The notes beneath the pieces are model-generated. The model searched no databases, was not told the DNA's origin, and saw nothing but the letters and a program-made list of their open reading frames with translations. Shown here piece by piece: positions 7,126-9,838 of a stretch of 9,838 bases of DNA. Origin of the DNA: Prevotella sp. UBA5379 (lineage in GTDB: Bacteria > Bacteroidota > Bacteroidia > Bacteroidales > Bacteroidaceae). The stretch is taken from assembly GCA_002409785.1 (NCBI GenBank), contig DHOX01000090.1, positions 1,876 to 11,713 on the forward strand. Direction: 5' to 3'. A program made the position numbers and the translations under genes. Within the stretch, counting starts at the first letter, position 1, and each line of letters starts with the position of its first letter.

Positions 7126-9603
7126 ATGAAAACTTTACTCCTATTTCTCTTACTAATGATAATATCTTGCGTTGGTTCACTCAGTGCCAGTGCTCAAGGA
7201 CTCTTTTTTCAAGATCCCTTCAATTCGATAAGAAAAAGGACCTCATACGATGTCTTTAAAAAAGACGTTGACACTTTTCACCACCAATTCAATATTAAGT
7301 TTGATATGCAGTTCCCGGATACGGATGCCTTCGGATATATTCTCAGGATAACAGATCTGAAACATAATGAGATCTTCAACATCTTCCTTGATGGATCGAA
7401 AGATGACATTATCGAACTCAACCGAGAAGGCTATAAGGAGCTGATCACTTATAAATTTAATCCACAAGAATTAAAAGATAAGCATTGGTTCCCTTTCAGC
7501 TTGCATTTCAATCTGGACAAGAAAACCATCACCATGAAAGTCAATGGACATGCATTAAGCATCTATGATACACGCCTCCCTCATGAGATCAAGCCCAATC
7601 TTGTCTTCGGCAGGAACGACTATATTATCGATGTCCCGGCTTTTGGCATGAAAGACCTTGTCATCAGTGGTGACAGAGAAAACTACGTGTTCCCATTAAG
7701 GCAAAGCCATGGCAATGATGTATATGATAAAAATGGCAACAAAATCGGTTATGTACAGAATCCTTATTGGGGAATTAATGATTCCTATCATTGGAAATTC
7801 CTTAAGAAACTGTATTCCAGGACTAATGCCGGTTCCTGCTACGATCCTTATAACCAAAATGTTTATTATTACAACCGGAACTATCTCAACACTTTTAACA
7901 CACGCAACAAGCAGACGGTATGTAAACGCTTTGTCAACCGATGCCCTGTGGATATTTACCTGGGAATGAACTTTCTGAACCATTCAAATAAAAGACTCTA
8001 TACGTATGAAGTCCATAAGGACCACAAAGATCCACAGGAAGTGACTGTAGCCAGTCTTGACCTGAACACTCTAAAATGGATGCCGGAAAGTCATGATCAA
8101 CTCAAAGCACAGGAACACCACCACGGGGCGTTCTTTGATGAACGTGCACAGAGATTAACGATCTATGGTGGCTTCGAACCGATGCACTACAGTAATCAAT
8201 TCTATACCTACGATATACATACTCGTAAATGGTCGGTCCTGCAAGGAATCAGCGGGCCAAGGAAACCCAGATATTTTGTATCGGCCGGTCAATATGGGAA
8301 CAATGTATACCTGTTTGGGGGGATGGGGAATGAATCCGGGGACCAGTCTGTCGGACGGAAATACTTCTATGATCTGTACCGGTTAAATAAAAAGACGAAG
8401 AAGATCACAAAACTTTGGGAACTGAACTGGGATGGAAAACAGAATGTCGTGCCGGTCAAGGGTATGATCCTGTTCGATCAGAAATATTTCTATACCTTAT
8501 GCTATTCTGAATTCCTGTCTGACTCTTACCTTAAACTCTACCGCTTTTCCATAAAAGACGGAAGTTATCAGATCCTGGGTGATTCTATCCCCATCCACTC
8601 AGATAAAATCACAACTAATGCCAATCTGTATTATGATCGCCAACAACAGAAAATCATTGTAACCGTTCAAGAATCAAAAGATGATATCTCATCAACACTG
8701 AAAATATACAGTATCAATTTACCGGTTTTATCTTCTACATCATACGCTGAAGCCATTAAAATACCACACCCCATGAGATGGGAGCATCTTATCCTTGGCC
8801 TGGTCTTCCTGGTTTTTGTAACCACTATAACCATACTTCTCTACCGCAAGAAACGGAAAGAAAATATAGGTCAGCAACAGGCCATTCTCCATCTGGGTAA
8901 GAACCAGTTAAAGCCAAACTCGATTTACTTGTTTGGCGACTTTATGGCTCGAGACCGGAAAAACCGAGATATTAGTTACATGTTTACGAACAAACTCCGT
9001 GAGATTTTCTGCATCCTTGTTGAATATAGTGAACATGAGGGTATATCATCCAAATCCTTAGGTTCAATGCTCTGGGGAAATAAACCAACCGAAAAGATCA
9101 AGAATTCACGAAGCGTAACCATGAACCATCTCAGGAAAGTACTAGAAGAAATAGATGGAATAGAAGTAGTTTATCAAGAAGGAACTTTCAAGCTTGAGAT
9201 CCACAAACCTTTCTACTGTGATTATTACGAATGTTGCAAAATGGTCAAGGATGAAAATTCCGACGACATCACCTTAATTTCCATTCTAAAGAGGGGCAAG
9301 TTCCTGCAGAAAATGGATATGCCCACCCTGGATCATTTCAAATCTAAAGAAGAGCAAATGCTCATCCCTATCCTGACGAGGAAAATGGATGAAGCTTATA
9401 AAAAGAAAGAATATGATGTGGCCATCGAATTAGCAAAAGCAATCTTTAACGCAGACCCTCTGAACACTAATGCTTTAGACATTCAGATCAAGTCCCTGAA
9501 ACGACTGAGCAGGGCTTACGAGGCCAAAGATGCAATAAGGGTATTCAACAGAGAATACCAAAAGGATTTCGGTGAGAATTACGATTATAAGACCAGTGAA
9601 TGA
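7126..9603 (+). CDS. membrane-spanning sensor-regulator: LamG-like + kelch propeller + TM + SARP-type winged helix/BTAD
   Basis: This 825-residue protein appears to be a one-component transmembrane transcription activator. Residues 1-24 form a signal peptide (MKTLLLFLLLMIISCVG to ASAQ). About 50-195 resembles a LamG/concanavalin jelly roll (HHQFNIKFDMQF, then TITMKVNGHALSIYD and LVFGRND). About 220-545 is a beta-propeller with kelch double-glycine strands RLTIYGGF (Gly348-349) and NVYLFGGMG (Gly398-399). Residues 555-573 are a single membrane helix followed by RKKRK, which places the C-terminus in the cytoplasm. Residues 600-692 form an OmpR/SARP-like winged helix: IYLFGDF, NKLREIFCILVEY, LGSMLWG, VTMNHLRKVLEE and a final wing strand. 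Residues 693-825 resemble the BTAD/TPR domain of SARPs (FYCDYYECC, FNADPLNTNALDIQIKSL, AIRVFNREYQKDFG). There is no kinase, receiver or phospho-acceptor module. Divergent placement suggests it activates the susCD-GH92 operon on sensing a glycan; that is inference. The winged helix is clearer than the BTAD or LamG calls. Confidence 0.85.
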   Translation: MKTLLLFLLLMIISCVGSLSASAQGLFFQDPFNSIRKRTSYDVFKKDVDTFHHQFNIKFDMQFPDTDAFGYILRITDLKHNEIFNIFLDGSKDDIIELNREGYKELITYKFNPQELKDKHWFPFSLHFNLDKKTITMKVNGHALSIYDTRLPHEIKPNLVFGRNDYIIDVPAFGMKDLVISGDRENYVFPLRQSHGNDVYDKNGNKIGYVQNPYWGINDSYHWKFLKKLYSRTNAGSCYDPYNQNVYYYNRNYLNTFNTRNKQTVCKRFVNRCPVDIYLGMNFLNHSNKRLYTYEVHKDHKDPQEVTVASLDLNTLKWMPESHDQLKAQEHHHGAFFDERAQRLTIYGGFEPMHYSNQFYTYDIHTRKWSVLQGISGPRKPRYFVSAGQYGNNVYLFGGMGNESGDQSVGRKYFYDLYRLNKKTKKITKLWELNWDGKQNVVPVKGMILFDQKYFYTLCYSEFLSDSYLKLYRFSIKDGSYQILGDSIPIHSDKITTNANLYYDRQQQKIIVTVQESKDDISSTLKIYSINLPVLSSTSYAEAIKIPHPMRWEHLILGLVFLVFVTTITILLYRKKRKENIGQQQAILHLGKNQLKPNSIYLFGDFMARDRKNRDISYMFTNKLREIFCILVEYSEHEGISSKSLGSMLWGNKPTEKIKNSRSVTMNHLRKVLEEIDGIEVVYQEGTFKLEIHKPFYCDYYECCKMVKDENSDDITLISILKRGKFLQKMDMPTLDHFKSKEEQMLIPILTRKMDEAYKKKEYDVAIELAKAIFNADPLNTNALDIQIKSLKRLSRAYEAKDAIRVFNREYQKDFGENYDYKTSE

Positions 9604-9765
9604 TCACTTACCAACAGTCATAAACTCTCAAACCGGAAATTGCAGGCAACCTGATCTGAGTTTAACAAATTATCTTGTCAACTAAAAGGCAACTTAACAA
9701 CAGAGATTGCCAACTAATTTCCGTATTCATTACTACTATACATCAAGCATCTGTCCAGGCTGTTA
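9604..9765. other. non-coding stretch after the regulator gene
   Basis: I see no ORF or convincing intrinsic terminator here. There are weak echoes of the array that follows: GGCAA at 9645-9649 and 9688-9692, TTGCC at 9707-9711, CAACTAA at 9679-9685 and 9711-9717, and AAGCATCTGTCCAGGCT at 9745-9761. The last nearly repeats the sequence 58 bp downstream. The stretch may be a degenerate part of the same repeat system. Confidence 0.5.
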
Positions 9766-9838
9766 TTACCTTAATCTGGTAAACAGATTACCAAGCCACG
9801 GTAAGCATCTTTCCAAGGCTTGGTAACGATGTCTCCAA
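9766..9838. repeat. tandem array of TTACC-N7-GGTAA units, exact 22-bp period, open at the right edge
   Basis: Three consecutive 22-bp units start at 9766, 9788 and 9810. GGTAA falls exactly at 9778, 9800 and 9822. The left half-site is TTACC, TTACC, then TTTCC. A fourth unit seems to begin at 9832 (TCTCC) and leaves the window. The 7-base centres and 5-base linkers differ, so the half-sites are conserved rather than the whole unit. A shortened unit may precede it at 9752. Neighbouring units can also pair: TAATCTG/CAGATTA (9772-9790) and a 10-bp pair TTACCAAGCC/GGCTTGGTAA (9788-9797 with 9817-9826). No T-run follows, so this is not a simple terminator. A period near two helical turns suits a protein-binding array; its function is unknown. 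Confidence 0.75.

Noticed and set aside
7709..7969. An 86-codon plus-strand ORF within the regulator gene, and an overlapping minus-strand ORF at 7696-7983
   Set aside because: Both overlap the propeller-coding region of a well-supported gene and show no protein-like features.
9766..9838. CRISPR array
   Set aside because: The 22-bp period leaves no room for spacers, the units are degenerate apart from 5-base half-sites, and no cas gene is present.

Overview
The window reads as a glycan-foraging locus (polysaccharide utilisation locus, PUL) from a Bacteroidales bacterium, probably Bacteroides or a close relative. The grounds are a SusC/SusD pair, a GH92 glycosidase, AT-rich starts without a Shine-Dalgarno sequence, and a promoter of the Bacteroides type (-7 TAnnTTTG).

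Minus-strand operon, read right to left: a SusC-like TonB-dependent outer-membrane transporter (6744-3547), a SusD-like surface glycan-binding lipoprotein (3507-1873), then a GH92 exo-alpha-mannosidase (1717 to beyond the left edge). The GH92 gene is cut by the window, so its last part and any further PUL genes are not visible. SusC and SusD would bind and import a glycan, and the exported GH92 would trim alpha-mannose from it. The substrate is therefore probably an alpha-mannoside such as mannan or high-mannose N-glycan. This is inferred from family membership, not shown by the sequence.

Divergent plus-strand gene (7126-9603): an 825-residue membrane protein. A signal peptide is followed by a LamG/concanavalin-like domain, a kelch-type beta-propeller, one membrane helix, and a cytoplasmic winged-helix plus BTAD-like (SARP-type) DNA-binding module. 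It looks like a one-piece transmembrane transcription activator that takes the place usually held by a hybrid two-component regulator or an ECF sigma/anti-sigma pair. Its gene placement suggests it senses the glycan and switches on the susCD-GH92 operon. This is the most interesting item in the window.

Non-coding DNA: the 381-bp divergent region (6745-7125) holds a good promoter for the regulator and two dyads in front of susC. The 155-bp gap between susD and GH92 holds paired inverted repeats in a pseudoknot-like order, and it coincides with a sharp rise in GC content. The right end (9766-9838) holds a tandem array of TTACC-N7-GGTAA units with an exact 22-bp period that runs off the window.
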